35,418 bases of DNA from Clostridiaceae bacterium (GCA_012840085.1 DUMB01000026.1:1-35418), one strand, 5' to 3'. Counted from the first letter of the stretch, positions 15,168-24,852 are shown. Notes: generated by a model from the sequence alone, not told the origin. Numbers and translations: made by a program.

Positions 15168-16346
15168 ATGTTAAAGATTTCGGACCTTGATTTGCTTGCT
15201 ATAAAAAATAGCAATAATAAAGCGATACTTCAGCTATTATATAAGAATAAGAAACTTACAAAGCAGGAAATTTCAAAAGTTTTGAATATTAGTATTCCTA
15301 CAGTGACACATAATATTAACGCTTTAATTGAGGAAGGCATTGTAAGGGAAGCAGGGGTAGCAGATTCAACCGGAGGAAGAAAGCCGGTTGTTATTGAGTT
15401 TATTCCTGATGCAAGATACGCTTTCGGAGCGGAATTATCCAATAAAGGACTCCGCCTTATTCTTACGAATTTGTGCTCTGATATAATAGAAGATTGCAGT
15501 TTTGATCTTCCTGAGAAGAATAATATCAGTGCAATGATGACTATTTTAAAAGAAGAAATTGAGCACATTCTTCACAAGAGGCATATTGACGAAAATAAAG
15601 TGCTGGGAGTAGGTTTGGCCATTCATGGCGTTGTTGATGAGGAAAGTTTGTTTGTTAAATTGGCCCCTAACATAAATTTGAAAGATTATTCATTTAAGAT
15701 GTACGAAGATTGGTTTGATTTTCCGATTTATATGGAAAATGAATCAAATGCTGCAGCTCTTGCTGAATCAATCCTGGGAGTGGCAAAATCCTTCAGAAAC
15801 ATGGTGTATGTATCAATTCAGAGGGGTGTAGGCTGCGGTATAGTAATCCAGGATTACGTATATAAGGGGAAAAACAGAAGAGCTGGCGAGTTTGGACATA
15901 TGACTGTTGTGGTTGACGGAATGCAATGCAACTGTGGCAAAAAAGGCTGTTGGGAAATGTATGCCTCAGAGAAAGCCTTGATTGATATGCGCAATAAATT
16001 TGGAGACAGAGAAGTTACCTCAATATCTGACATTTTTGCAGAATATCAGGATGGAAAAGCAGAGGCTGTCAAAGCCGTTCAGGAGTATATAAAATATTTG
16101 GCTATAGGCCTTCAGAATATCATACTTATTTTGGATCCTCACTATATCATACTTGGAGGGTCTATAAGCAAGTATGCGGATTTATTTTTGGATGAATTAA
16201 ATCGGAAAGTGTTTATTCCAAACAGTTTTTACTCAGAGAATGACACGAAAATTATCATCTCTAAATTAAAGGAAAATGCTTCAGTGCTTGGAGCTTCACT
16301 ATTACCGTTGCAGCATATCTTTTTTACCGATAACAAGATAATTTAA
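15168..16346 (+). CDS. ROK-family transcriptional regulator, XylR-like
   Basis: This 392-residue protein has an N-terminal winged helix (about residues 12-75; LTKQEISKVLNISIPTVTHN is the helix-turn-helix) and a ROK sugar-kinase-like domain. The ROK zinc motif is CNCGKKGCWEMY, preceded by GEFGHM. No intact kinase role is expected for members with an HTH domain. It lies directly downstream of xylA in the same direction, as xylose repressors often do. A role as a xylose-responsive repressor of xylA is therefore likely but inferred. GGTGG precedes ATG 15168. Confidence 0.85.
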   Translation: MLKISDLDLLAIKNSNNKAILQLLYKNKKLTKQEISKVLNISIPTVTHNINALIEEGIVREAGVADSTGGRKPVVIEFIPDARYAFGAELSNKGLRLILTNLCSDIIEDCSFDLPEKNNISAMMTILKEEIEHILHKRHIDENKVLGVGLAIHGVVDEESLFVKLAPNINLKDYSFKMYEDWFDFPIYMENESNAAALAESILGVAKSFRNMVYVSIQRGVGCGIVIQDYVYKGKNRRAGEFGHMTVVVDGMQCNCGKKGCWEMYASEKALIDMRNKFGDREVTSISDIFAEYQDGKAEAVKAVQEYIKYLAIGLQNIILILDPHYIILGGSISKYADLFLDELNRKVFIPNSFYSENDTKIIISKLKENASVLGASLLPLQHIFFTDNKII

Positions 16347-16427
16347 CTTGTCGTTCCGGCATTTCGACAGAAAGATTTCATTAGCGATAATTCGAACGCA
16401 GGAATTCGACAGCGAGAACCTGAGCTT

Positions 16428-16455
16428 AAGAGCTGGAAAGCTCTTAGGCTCATCG
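16428..16455 (+). terminator. Hairpin after the ROK gene
   Basis: AAGAGCT pairs with AGCTCTT around GGAA, extended outward by GAGC and GGCTC with a bulge. Only ATCGTAAAAT follows, so the terminator is weak or acts on the opposite strand. Confidence 0.45.
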
Positions 16456-16475
16456 TAAAATACAAAAATTCATGA

Positions 16476-16504
16476 TTGACGTATATATTGCAGTGGTATA
16501 TAAT
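16476..16504 (+). promoter_or_regulatory. Consensus sigma-A promoter of the copper operon
   Basis: TTGACG (16476-16481) and TATAAT (16499-16504) are separated by exactly 17 bases. The copper-responsive dyad begins eight bases after the -10. Confidence 0.8.
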
Positions 16505-16511
16505 TAATTGA

Positions 16512-16535
16512 ACCCTATCCTAGGTGGGGTAGGGT
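16512..16535 (+). promoter_or_regulatory. CsoR-type copper operator
   Basis: A G/C-rich dyad of ACCCTATCC and GGGGTAGGGT halves covers the transcription start region. CsoR operators in Gram-positive bacteria are pseudo-palindromes with this TACCC...GGGTA pattern. The csoR gene is the third gene of this cluster, so feedback repression relieved by Cu(I) is expected. The match is by eye. Confidence 0.7.
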
Positions 16536-16765
16536 ATGATATGGCATGATATGCCGAATAAGAGTAAAGCTGAAAAACAGCAAAGTAAGCTTCAAATTAA
16601 GAGCAGAGATTGAACACGATTAAGGGAAAAATAAACAGATATAAATATGACTGCAATCAGGATAAAGAACGGGACAAAACGCAATAATTAGTGTAAGTAT
16701 AAGCAAATAGTTTTAATGCAAGCAAATGTTCAGGGTTTGAAAAGTCAGAGGTAAAGGGTGTTGAT
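16536..16765 (+). other. Long copA leader without recognisable element
   Basis: About 230 bases lie between the operator and the copA start. No open frame with a ribosome site and no strong hairpin was found. Confidence 0.5.
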
Positions 16766-19225
16766 ATGAAAAAGGATACATTGAAAATAAGCGGTATGAC
16801 CTGCGCTTCATGTGCAAATGCCGTTGAAAGAAGTGTCAGAAAGATTGAAGGCGTAATAAACGCCGGAGTTAATTTTGCCACAGAAAAGCTTTCAGTAGAG
16901 TATGACGAAAGCAAAACAAATGTTGAAGATATAAAGGCAGCCGTAAAAAAAGCAGGATATGATGTTGTGGAAGAAAAAAATGAGACTATAAAAGAAATAA
17001 CAGTTCCAATTGCAGGAATGACCTGTGCTGCCTGCTCAAGGGCTGTTGAAAAGGCGATAGCAAAGTTGCCGGGTGTAAGCAGTGTAAGTGTCAATTTTGC
17101 TACGGAGAAAGCCAGAGTTGTTTATGATTCAAGTACGGTAAGAATGTCACAAATAAAAGATGCCGTATTAAAAGCCGGCTATAAAGTTCTGGAGATAGCT
17201 GCAGAGAAACAGGCCGACAGAGAAAAAGAGCACCGTATGAAAGAAATGACCTCACTGTGGAGAAAGTTTCTGCTGTCGGCCATATTTACAGTGCCATTGT
17301 TCTATATTTCCATGGGTCATATGATTGGGCTGCCTCTCCCGGATTTTATCAGTCCCCACATGAATTCGTTTAATTTTGCACTGGTTCAATTGCTCCTGGT
17401 ACTACCGGTTGTTGCGGCAGGATACAGGTTCTACACAGTAGGTTTTGGCAAGCTGCTGCGGCGTGAGCCCAATATGGATTCTCTCATAGCAGTGGGAACA
17501 AGTGCAGCCTTAATATATGGTATTTATGCAGTAATTCAGATTTTCAACGGTAATACCGAATATGCAAGTGATCTTTACTTTGAAAGTGCAGGAGTAATTA
17601 TAACTCTCATACTTCTTGGCAAATATCTGGAGGCTGTTTCAAAGGGCAAAACTTCCGAGGCGATTAAAAAACTTATGGGATTGACACCAAAGACTGCAAC
17701 AATCATTCATGATGGAAAGGAAATGACCATACCGATAGATGAAGTTGAGGTGGGAGATATAATTCTTGTCAAGCCTGGAGAGAGGATTCCTGTTGACGGA
17801 GAAGTAATTGAGGGAAGGACATCCGTTGACGAATCCATGTTGACTGGTGAAAGCATACCGGTTGAAAAAAATCCGGGAGACACGGTGATTGGTGCAAGCA
17901 TCAATAAAAACGGTACAATTAAATTTAGAGCTTCAAAGGTTGGAAAGGATACAGTCCTTGCCCAGATTATAAAACTTGTTGAGGACGCCCAGGGCTCAAA
18001 AGCTCCTATTGCCAAAGCTGCTGATGTGATAGCAGGCTACTTTGTTCCCATAGTTATGGCAATTGCGCTGATATCAGGGCTTGCATGGTATATATCGGGA
18101 AAGTCTGTGGTTTTCTCTCTGACAATATTTATTTCGGTACTGGTTATAGCATGCCCGTGTGCCCTGGGGCTTGCCACACCCACAGCTATTATGGTAGGTA
18201 CAGGAAAGGGAGCGGAACACGGTGTGCTTATTAAAAGCGGTGAAGCTCTTGAAACAGCGCACAGCATTAATACTGTTGTTTTAGACAAGACCGGGACGAT
18301 TACTGAAGGAAAGCCTGTAGTCACAGATATAATAACAGCAGGCGGTATAAGTGAAGCCGAGCTGCTCCAATTATCCGCATCCGCTGAAAAAGGATCAGAG
18401 CACCCGCTTGGTGAAGCTATTGTAAACAGAGCCAATGAAAAAGGAATTGATATTCTGGAATCGGAAAGCTTTGAGGCTATACCGGGACAAGGAATTCAAG
18501 TAGCTATACAGGGTAAAGAGCTGCTATTAGGCAATAAAAAGCTTATGGATGAAAGAAAAGTTGACATAACCCTGCAGGAAGAAGCGGACAAATTGGCACA
18601 GGAAGGCAAGACTCCCATGTTTATTGCCATGGATGGCAGGATTGCAGGAATTATTGCAGTAGCAGACGTTGTCAAGCCGGGAAGCAAAAAAGCTATAAAA
18701 ACGCTGCACGACATGGGGATAGAGGTCGCCATGTTAACAGGAGACAATAGGCGTACTGCTGAAGCTATTGCAAAGCAGATAGGTGTTGACCGGGTTCTTG
18801 CAGAAGTTCTGCCGCAGGACAAGGCTGAAGAAGTTAAGAAGCTCCAGCAGGAAGGAAAGAAAGTTGCGATGGTGGGTGACGGAATTAACGATGCACCTGC
18901 ACTTGCCCAGGCAGATATAGGTATTGCCATTGGTTCAGGTACTGATATTGCCATGGAATCTGCCGACATAGTACTTATGAGAAGTGACCTTATGGATGTG
19001 CCTACATCTATTTTGCTTAGCAGAAAGACAATACGCAATATCAGGCAAAATCTGTTCTGGGCTTTTGCATACAATACTTTAGGCATACCTGTTGCTGCCG
19101 GAGTATTACACATATTTGGCGGCCCGCTGCTAAATCCGATGATTGCAGCGGCGGCAATGGCTTTCAGCTCAGTTTCAGTGGTAACCAACGCCCTGCGATT
19201 GAGGAAATTTAAACCGCTTCACTAG
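16766..19225 (+). CDS. copA: Cu(+)-exporting P-type ATPase
   Basis: This P1B-type ATPase exports Cu(I) across the cell membrane. The 819 residues hold two N-terminal heavy-metal-associated domains (GMTCASC with Cys13/Cys16; GMTCAAC with Cys87/Cys90) and eight predicted spans. The transport motif is Cys463-Pro-Cys465 in [11 protein letters not shown]. Other motifs are phosphorylation Asp507 in DKTGT, SEHPLG in the nucleotide domain, the TGES actuator motif, and GDGINDAPA (Asp705). The CPC motif and the MT-C-x-x-C domains fit copper rather than cadmium or zinc. It begins the copper operon with copZ and csoR. Only a weak ribosome site (AGAGGT...) precedes ATG 16766. Confidence 0.95.
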   Translation: MKKDTLKISGMTCASCANAVERSVRKIEGVINAGVNFATEKLSVEYDESKTNVEDIKAAVKKAGYDVVEEKNETIKEITVPIAGMTCAACSRAVEKAIAKLPGVSSVSVNFATEKARVVYDSSTVRMSQIKDAVLKAGYKVLEIAAEKQADREKEHRMKEMTSLWRKFLLSAIFTVPLFYISMGHMIGLPLPDFISPHMNSFNFALVQLLLVLPVVAAGYRFYTVGFGKLLRREPNMDSLIAVGTSAALIYGIYAVIQIFNGNTEYASDLYFESAGVIITLILLGKYLEAVSKGKTSEAIKKLMGLTPKTATIIHDGKEMTIPIDEVEVGDIILVKPGERIPVDGEVIEGRTSVDESMLTGESIPVEKNPGDTVIGASINKNGTIKFRASKVGKDTVLAQIIKLVEDAQGSKAPIAKAADVIAGYFVPIVMAIALISGLAWYISGKSVVFSLTIFISVLVIACPCALGLATPTAIMVGTGKGAEHGVLIKSGEALETAHSINTVVLDKTGTITEGKPVVTDIITAGGISEAELLQLSASAEKGSEHPLGEAIVNRANEKGIDILESESFEAIPGQGIQVAIQGKELLLGNKKLMDERKVDITLQEEADKLAQEGKTPMFIAMDGRIAGIIAVADVVKPGSKKAIKTLHDMGIEVAMLTGDNRRTAEAIAKQIGVDRVLAEVLPQDKAEEVKKLQQEGKKVAMVGDGINDAPALAQADIGIAIGSGTDIAMESADIVLMRSDLMDVPTSILLSRKTIRNIRQNLFWAFAYNTLGIPVAAGVLHIFGGPLLNPMIAAAAMAFSSVSVVTNALRLRKFKPLH

Positions 19226-19354
19226 GCAAAAGCGCTTATAAAGAAGGTTCATAATTGTCCAAAAATGCCATAAAAGTGATAATGTTATAAAAATATAAAA
19301 TGATATTAAAAAAGATATAAGAATTTATATAAGAATATTAAGGAGGATTTGTTT

Positions 19355-19564
19355 ATGAGAAAGAAGATAATAATTGAAGGTATGAGCTGCAATCATTGTG
19401 TTGCGCATGTAGAGAGTGCACTTATGGAAGTTGAAGGAGTAAAATCTGTAAAAGTGGATTTGAAGGGAAAGAATGCGTTAGTTGAATTGTCACATGATGT
19501 AGATGACAGTAAACTAATAGCTGCAATAGATGATGCAGGGTACGAAGTTATCCGCATAGAATAG
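19355..19564 (+). CDS. copZ: Copper chaperone CopZ
   Basis: This 69-residue single heavy-metal-associated domain has GMSCNHC with Cys12 and Cys15 as the Cu(I) ligands and the usual beta-alpha-beta-beta-alpha-beta length. It ferries Cu(I) in the cytoplasm to CopA. AGGAGG (19341-19346) is eight bases before ATG 19355, better than the TTG at 19349. It lies between copA and csoR, all in the same direction. Confidence 0.92.
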   Translation: MRKKIIIEGMSCNHCVAHVESALMEVEGVKSVKVDLKGKNALVELSHDVDDSKLIAAIDDAGYEVIRIE

Positions 19565-19603
19565 CATGAAATAACATTGCCGGGAGGACGGCATGGATTG
19601 GAA

Positions 19604-19888
19604 ATGCGGGGTGTTAATAGCTTGGAAGATAAGGATAGGAGCAGCGTTATTAATCTTTTGAAAACATCAAAAGGACAGATTGAAGGGATTATTAAAATGC
19701 TGGAAGATAACAGGTATTGTGTTGATATATCCAAACAAATTCTGGCTGTTCAGGCATTGCTTAAGAAAGCGAATCTCAGCATAATAAACCAGCACATAAA
19801 GCACTGTGTAAGACAGGCCTTTAACGAAGGCCGTGGAGATGAAAAGGTGGATGAGATTATTGAGCTCATCGACAAGTATGCCAAATAG
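19604..19888 (+). CDS. csoR: Copper-sensing transcriptional repressor CsoR
   Basis: This 94-residue DUF156-type all-helical regulator has the copper triad Cys39, His64 and Cys68 with the spacing of known CsoR proteins (25 and 4). SKGQIEGIIKMLEDNRYCVD is the family's conserved helix-1/2 segment. The start is uncertain: GGGAGG (19582-19587) would fit TTG 19598, and ATG 19604 lies two codons on; the frame extends to 19577. It should repress the operon from the dyad at 16512 and release it on Cu(I) binding. Being last in the operon it is under its own control. Confidence 0.9.
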   Translation: MRGVNSLEDKDRSSVINLLKTSKGQIEGIIKMLEDNRYCVDISKQILAVQALLKKANLSIINQHIKHCVRQAFNEGRGDEKVDEIIELIDKYAK

Positions 19889-20007
19889 CTTGTAAAAAGG
19901 CACAAAATTAATAAAAAGTAATAAGTTGAAAAATTAAAAAAAGTCTGACTATGAAATTTAGAAGTTTCATAGTATTAAGAAAAAGTTTGAGTAACAAAAT
20001 CAAGAAG

Positions 20008-20038
20008 AGCCCTGAGCTATTAATCTCAGGGCTTTTTA
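20008..20038 (+). terminator. Rho-independent terminator of the copper operon
   Basis: AGCCCTGAG (20008-20016) pairs perfectly with CTCAGGGCT (20025-20033), followed by TTTTT. Confidence 0.88.
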
Positions 20039-20233
20039 GATGCTTTGTCAGAAAGGTTTCAAAGCAAAATTTCTATTCTTTTTATTAATTAATATCTTGT
20101 TTGGGAATAAACTATATAGTATGATAAAAACATTAATCGCAAATTATAAAAATAAATATCACTTTTTTGTGAAGAATAATTTTACTTTCTGGATTAATTT
20201 TTAATATACTAGATAGAAACTTTGGGAGAAAGT

Positions 20234-21433
20234 ATGAAGGGTTTACTTAGATATGGGTTAATTTATAATTTATTTAAAATTATTTTGAGGCAAATTGTAA
20301 AGGTCAAGTTCAATTACACATATGAAAAGGTAATTCCTCGCTATAAACCGTATATAGTACTTTCAAATCATACAACCAATTATGATCCTATTATGATAGG
20401 ATTAAGTTTTCCTGGGTTGCTTTACTATGTTGCCAGCGACCACATATTCCGTCTGGGCATCCTAAGTAAATTGTTGGTGTTATTGGCAGATCCTATTCCA
20501 CGGCTGAAAGCAACTGCTGAAACGCAAGCTGTGAAACAGATATTAAAAAGAATAAAAGCCGGTGGAAGCGTATGTATATTTGCTGAAGGAAATCGTTCTT
20601 TTTCCGGTGAGACTGTTGATATACCCGAGTCAACGGGAAAGTTGATAAAGCTCAGCGGCGCAGCGCTAATAACCTATCGCCTGGACGGTGGCTATTTCTC
20701 AAGTCCCAGGTGGTCTAAAACTCTGCGGCGTGGTTCAATGACAGGACGGAAAGTACGGGAGTATAGTCCTGAGGAGATTAAAGCAATGACTGTAGATGAG
20801 ATTAATATGATAATCAAAAATGATTTGTATGTAAATGCTTATGAAGAGAACAAGAGAAATCCCATTGCTTTTCACGGGAAAAAACTTGCTGAGAACCTGG
20901 AAACCGCACTTTACCTATGTCCTATGTGCGGTGAAATTGCTACACTGAAAAGTGAAAATGACAGATTTCACTGTTCCTGTGGGCTTAGTCTGAAATATAC
21001 TCCCTATGGAAAATTTGTTGCTGACGGTAACAGCAAAGTTCCTTTTGAAACGGTCTTAGACTGGAGCAATTGGCAAAGTGAAAAAATAAAGGAGCTTGCT
21101 CAGACATATAATAAACTTTCTCCGGACAAGCTTATCTTTTGTGATGAAGGACAAAGCCTTTTCGAAATTGATAAGGCAAGCAAAAGCAATCTGGTTGATA
21201 AGGGCAAGTTGTGCATGTATAACAACCGGTTGGTTTTTTACTGCGAAAATGGAGATGAATATAACTTTTATTTTGAGAAAATATCCGATATGGCTATCCA
21301 CGGCCAAATGGTTTTGATATTTTCAACTACTGATCACAAGTCTTTTGAAATAAGGTCAAACCACCCCAGAAGTGCTGTCAAATATCTGGATGTATACAGG
21401 GAATTAAAAACAAGAGGAAAAGCAGAGGAGTGA
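20234..21433 (+). CDS. PlsC-type acyltransferase with C-terminal zinc-ribbon-like extension
   Basis: The N-terminal half is a 1-acylglycerol-3-phosphate acyltransferase fold: NHTTNYDP is the catalytic NHx4D motif and FAEGNRSFSG the EGxxS/R substrate motif. It should acylate a glycerol-phosphate-type lipid at the membrane. The 399 residues exceed the usual 200-250. The extra C-terminal half carries Cys229-x-x-Cys232 and Cys247-x-Cys249, a probable zinc ribbon, then a beta-rich domain resembling a PH-like fold. ATG 20234 is chosen over TTG 20222 because GGGAG (20224-20228) is spaced for it. The stop lies between the ribosome site and the start of the next gene, so the two are coupled. Substrate unknown. 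Confidence 0.85.
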   Translation: MKGLLRYGLIYNLFKIILRQIVKVKFNYTYEKVIPRYKPYIVLSNHTTNYDPIMIGLSFPGLLYYVASDHIFRLGILSKLLVLLADPIPRLKATAETQAVKQILKRIKAGGSVCIFAEGNRSFSGETVDIPESTGKLIKLSGAALITYRLDGGYFSSPRWSKTLRRGSMTGRKVREYSPEEIKAMTVDEINMIIKNDLYVNAYEENKRNPIAFHGKKLAENLETALYLCPMCGEIATLKSENDRFHCSCGLSLKYTPYGKFVADGNSKVPFETVLDWSNWQSEKIKELAQTYNKLSPDKLIFCDEGQSLFEIDKASKSNLVDKGKLCMYNNRLVFYCENGDEYNFYFEKISDMAIHGQMVLIFSTTDHKSFEIRSNHPRSAVKYLDVYRELKTRGKAEE

Positions 21434-21438
21434 TTTTT

Positions 21439-22830
21439 TTGAACTATTCAGCAGCCAATACAGAACTCTGGAACTTTGTACTGCAAATAAGCATACTTGC
21501 CGGCATTATGCTGCTTGCTAATGTTCTGTGCCGTAAAGTAAGGTTCTTTCAGAAGAGTATGGTGCCTACCGCTGTTTTGGCAGGCTTCATTACGTTGATT
21601 CTGAAGTCAATAGGACTTCTGCCGGTTGATGCGGAATTTCTTGAGATAATTACTTATCACACTATCGGAATTGGATTTATTGCCCTTTCATTGAGAATTC
21701 CCAATAACAGACAAAAAAGCTCTGCTAAAGGTGATTTGGCAGCTCTTAAGAGCGGTGCATTAATTGTAAGCACATATTTGCTTCAGGGTATTGTCGGTCT
21801 GATTATTTCAATTACTTTAGCTTACACAATATATCCTGATTTCTTTAAAGCTGCGGGGATTCTATTGCCCATGGGATATGGCCAGGGCCCCGGACAAGCT
21901 AATAATGTAGGTTCAACATATGAACAGCTGGGCTTTGCCGGAGGACAGTCCTTTGGACTTTCAATTGCTGCGGCAGGTTTTCTTTGTGCCTGCGTTGTAG
22001 GTGTTGTTTATTTAAACTATCTGAAAAGAAATAAAAAAGTTGAAATAAAGGAATATGTATACGTTTCAGGCTCAGTTACCGTTGATGATTTTCAAGATAG
22101 CAATGAAATCCCAATATCTGAATCTGTTGACCGCTTATCGGTACAGGTTGCATTGGTATTACTTGTATATCTGGGAACCTATCTTCTTTCTCTTGGAGTA
22201 ACATCGTTTCTTGAAAAATACTCACCAGGACTGGCCGATGTGATATCACCTCTCATCTGGGGGTTTAACTTTATTATAGGTTCTTTACTGGCAATAGTAT
22301 GCAGAATAGCTTTTAACGGTTTGACAAAGATGAAACTGATGACAAGGCAATATCCGAACAACTATCTTCTTAGCAGGATTTCCGGCTGTGCTTTTGACTT
22401 TATGACCATTGCGGGTATTGCTGCCATAGAATTCAAGGATTTAAGAGGACAATGGATTCCTTTTATTCTAATGGCTGTCATTGGAGGAGTTGTTACATTC
22501 GTTTACCTTAAATGGATATGCAGCAAGATATACCCGAATTATGAGCATGAAGGAATGATTTCTATGTTTGGTATGCTCACGGGAACAATCAGCTCAGGCG
22601 TGCTGTTATTAAGAGAAATTGACTCCTCATTTAAAACACCTGCTGCAAATAATTTATTGACGGGAAGCAGTTTTGCGATTATTTTGGGAGCCCCTATGCT
22701 TGTTTTAATTGGTTTGGCTCCAAAATCCGACACCATGCTGTTTATAACTTTCGGGTTAATGATTATATACTTTATTCCGCTATTATTTATAATGCTTAAA
22801 GCAAAGCGCAAAAAGAGAAAAAGAAGTTAG
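21439..22830 (+). CDS. GltS-type sodium/glutamate symporter family protein
   Basis: This 463-residue protein has about 11-12 membrane spans. GYGQGPGQANNVGSTYEQLG and GGQSFGLSIAAAGFLCA form the first conserved GltS pore loop, and FGMLTGTISSGVLLLREIDS the second. GltS carries glutamate with sodium; distant members may carry other compounds. The likely start is TTG 21439, since GAGGAG (21425-21430) is spaced for it and GTG 21430 is too close. It is coupled to the acyltransferase gene upstream (overlap or a few bases). The cytoplasmic loop at about residues 195-235 is acidic. The tail is strongly basic (KAKRKKRKRS). Confidence 0.85.
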   Translation: MNYSAANTELWNFVLQISILAGIMLLANVLCRKVRFFQKSMVPTAVLAGFITLILKSIGLLPVDAEFLEIITYHTIGIGFIALSLRIPNNRQKSSAKGDLAALKSGALIVSTYLLQGIVGLIISITLAYTIYPDFFKAAGILLPMGYGQGPGQANNVGSTYEQLGFAGGQSFGLSIAAAGFLCACVVGVVYLNYLKRNKKVEIKEYVYVSGSVTVDDFQDSNEIPISESVDRLSVQVALVLLVYLGTYLLSLGVTSFLEKYSPGLADVISPLIWGFNFIIGSLLAIVCRIAFNGLTKMKLMTRQYPNNYLLSRISGCAFDFMTIAGIAAIEFKDLRGQWIPFILMAVIGGVVTFVYLKWICSKIYPNYEHEGMISMFGMLTGTISSGVLLLREIDSSFKTPAANNLLTGSSFAIILGAPMLVLIGLAPKSDTMLFITFGLMIIYFIPLLFIMLKAKRKKRKRS

Positions 22831-22982
22831 AATTTTACTGTAAATCTCTGCATTGCTCCCTTTATATTGTAAAAAAGAATTATTTATTTTACTTAATTGA
22901 AAATAACTATTATAATATAGTTGTCGATTTCAAGTAAATTGTGTTGAATTCTGTACAATAATATAAGGGAGGCGTACTGTCC

Positions 22983-24173
22983 ATGGCGAGCCAGGACAAA
23001 ATATATACCAATATGCCCATTGGGCCGTTGGGGATTATTGCAATGAGGGGAAGCAGTGAATTAGGCAAGCTGGTTGACAACCACTTGATCAACAAGAGAA
23101 GAACTGCTGCAGAAATTAACAAAGGTAATAAGGATTATTTGGGCTATCTGAAGGATTCATATCTTATAAATGCTGAATGTTTAAGGTTTAGCTCGGGTGA
23201 AGGAAAGGCTGTTATAAAGGATTCAATCAGGGGATACGATCTCTATATCCTCTGTGATGTTGGAAACTACAGCTGTACTTATACAATGCATGGCATGGTG
23301 AACCACATGAGTCCCGATGACCACTTTCAGGATATTAAGCGTGTCATTTCGGCAATAGGCGGAAAAGCCAGAAGGATAAACGTTATTATGCCGCTTATAT
23401 ATTCAGGAAGGCAGCATAAAAGGGTTTCAAGAGAGTCTCTTGATTGTGCAATTGCTCTTCAGGAGCTTGAAAAGCTTGGAGTTGAAAACATTCTTACATT
23501 CGATGCTCATGATCCAAGAGTTCAGAATGCAATTCCCATAAAAGGGTTTGAGAATATTTCTCCGGTTTATCAGATAATTAAAACACTGGTAAGAACCGAA
23601 AAGGACCTTAAAATTGACAGAAACAATATGATGGTTGTAAGCCCTGATGAGGGTGGAATTAACAGGAATATATATTACGCCAATGTATTAGGCCTTGATC
23701 TTGGCATGTTTTACAAGAGAAGGGATTTGACAAGGGTAGTTAACGGGAAAAACCCCATTATTAAGCATGAATATCTGGGCGATTCAGTTAAAGGAAAAGA
23801 TGTACTTATAGTAGATGATATGATTTCTTCCGGAGACTCTATTTTGAGTATTGCCCAGGAATTGAAAAAGATGAAGGCCAGAAGAGTATATATTGCCGTA
23901 TCTTTCGGGCTTTTTACAGAAGGTGTTCAAAAATTTGATGAATTTTATCAGAAGGGGATAATAACAAGGGTGTTCTCAACTAATCTAACCTATAGAAAAG
24001 AAGAGCTTAAAAAAGCACCATGGTATTCCGAAGTCGACGTTTCAAAATTTGTATCACTGCTCATAGATACACTTAATCATGATCAGTCGCTGAGTTCTCT
24101 TCTTGATCCTTCAGCAAAGATACATGCTCTCCTGGATAGAGTAAAGAATGGGGAAATAACAAGCAATATTTAG
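22983..24173 (+). CDS. Ribose-phosphate pyrophosphokinase-like protein
   Basis: This PRPP synthetase homologue converts ribose 5-phosphate and ATP to PRPP. In 396 residues: NVIMPLIYSGRQHKR (ATP site; typically PY..YxRQDR), TFDAHDPRVQNAIPIKGFEN (typically DLHxxQIQGFF), VSPDEGGINRN (typically SPDxGGxxRA), and VLIVDDMISSGDSIL as the PRPP loop. It is about 80 residues longer than the usual 315, mostly N-terminal and C-terminal. The motifs are divergent, so it may be a second Prs paralogue with an altered role. GGGAGG nine bases upstream supports ATG 22983. The gene stands alone with its own 3' hairpin. Confidence 0.82.
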   Translation: MASQDKIYTNMPIGPLGIIAMRGSSELGKLVDNHLINKRRTAAEINKGNKDYLGYLKDSYLINAECLRFSSGEGKAVIKDSIRGYDLYILCDVGNYSCTYTMHGMVNHMSPDDHFQDIKRVISAIGGKARRINVIMPLIYSGRQHKRVSRESLDCAIALQELEKLGVENILTFDAHDPRVQNAIPIKGFENISPVYQIIKTLVRTEKDLKIDRNNMMVVSPDEGGINRNIYYANVLGLDLGMFYKRRDLTRVVNGKNPIIKHEYLGDSVKGKDVLIVDDMISSGDSILSIAQELKKMKARRVYIAVSFGLFTEGVQKFDEFYQKGIITRVFSTNLTYRKEELKKAPWYSEVDVSKFVSLLIDTLNHDQSLSSLLDPSAKIHALLDRVKNGEITSNI

Positions 24174-24263
24174 TAATAATTGATTGGTAAGACATAGAAA
24201 GATAAAAATAAAGTAAAATTTAACAAGCAAAAGAATTATTGTAAATAAAAGAGCATAAATAAT

Positions 24264-24328
24264 AGAGAGGTTTCAAAGGAATTCCACAGGAGGCGTTACT
24301 TCATTTGCAGTCTTGAAACCTCTCTTTT
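24264..24328 (+). terminator. Terminator-like hairpin after the PRPP synthetase gene
   Basis: AGAGAGGTTTCAA (24264-24276) pairs perfectly with TTGAAACCTCTCT (24313-24325), and TTTAG follows. The loop is long (36 bases). Confidence 0.7.
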
Positions 24329-24503
24329 AGCAGTTGAGTTAGCTTTAATTTAATTCTTCTATCTGAAAAATCTTAGGGAAAATGAACGTTGCATGTAAAT
24401 AATATCATCAATTTAACATAATGTCAAATAGGCTGGCATTATGCTAAATATGGACAAATTTTATTATATGTTTTTCTCATTATTATCTGTGTTTGTTCCT
24501 CAT
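24329..24503. other. Intergenic stretch without features
   Basis: AT-rich sequence with no open frame that has a ribosome site and no strong dyad. Confidence 0.5.
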
Positions 24504-24620
24504 TTATTTATAGCAGGGGCCAAAAAATCCGGGGCACAGCAGGAGGATAATAAGAATTATAATTATAATCCATATCAGTTCGTTGCCAATAAAGCCGCCA
24601 TATCCTCTTTCCTCTGACAT
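24504..24620 (-). CDS. YjcZ-like mini membrane peptide (spore-type)
   Basis: This 38-residue peptide is not in most annotations because of its size. GAAAGGAGT precedes ATG 24620. The frame reads MSEERGYGGFIGNELIWIII, a single membrane span rich in Ile and Leu, and a tail LLLCPGFFGPCYK. The plan (polar glycine-rich head, span, short Gly/Cys tail) matches the YjcZ/sporulation-protein group of tiny clostridial and Bacillus peptides. It has a sister gene at 24880. Confidence 0.7.
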   Translation of the reverse strand: MSEERGYGGFIGNELIWIIIIILIILLLCPGFFGPCYK

Positions 24621-24756
24621 ACCGACTACTCCTTTCTATATATAATTTATTGCATTTACTAATAAGAGCGGAGCTTGAATATTATGCGCAACCACCAGTT
24701 TGTGCAGCAAATAAATGTGCTTGTGCAGCAAATAATGGCAGGTGCAATTAAGAAGT

Positions 24757-24852
24757 ATTAACTGCCTTTGCTCCGCTATTATTGATTCTTTTGCTGCGGT
24801 CCTTCGGAATTTATTTCCGAAAGCCGCAACATGGCAGTTAATATGAAGAATC
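24757..24852. repeat. Palindromic intergenic element, copy A
   Basis: ATTAACTGCC (24757-24766) pairs with GGCAGTTAAT (24833-24842), and GATTCTT (24784-24790) with AAGAATC (24846-24852). Inside, TTCGGAA and TTCCGAA form a hairpin flanked by TGCGG and CCGCA. The CAGTTAATATGAA core and an ACATGGC box recur in copy B (27447-27564). Confidence 0.6.

Noticed and set aside
16347..16475. Riboswitch between the ROK gene and copA
   Set aside because: Only one hairpin is present and it precedes the copA promoter, so it would not be in the copA transcript.
18496..19188. 230-codon minus-strand frame inside copA
   Set aside because: Shadow of the copA frame. Its Ser/Ala/Ile-rich composition is typical of antisense frames, and it has no ribosome site.
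24684..24761. 25-codon plus-strand frame with direct repeat TGTGCAGCAAATAA
   Set aside because: No good ribosome site, and the peptide is low-complexity. It lies beside palindromic element A and is more likely part of the intergenic repeat sequence.
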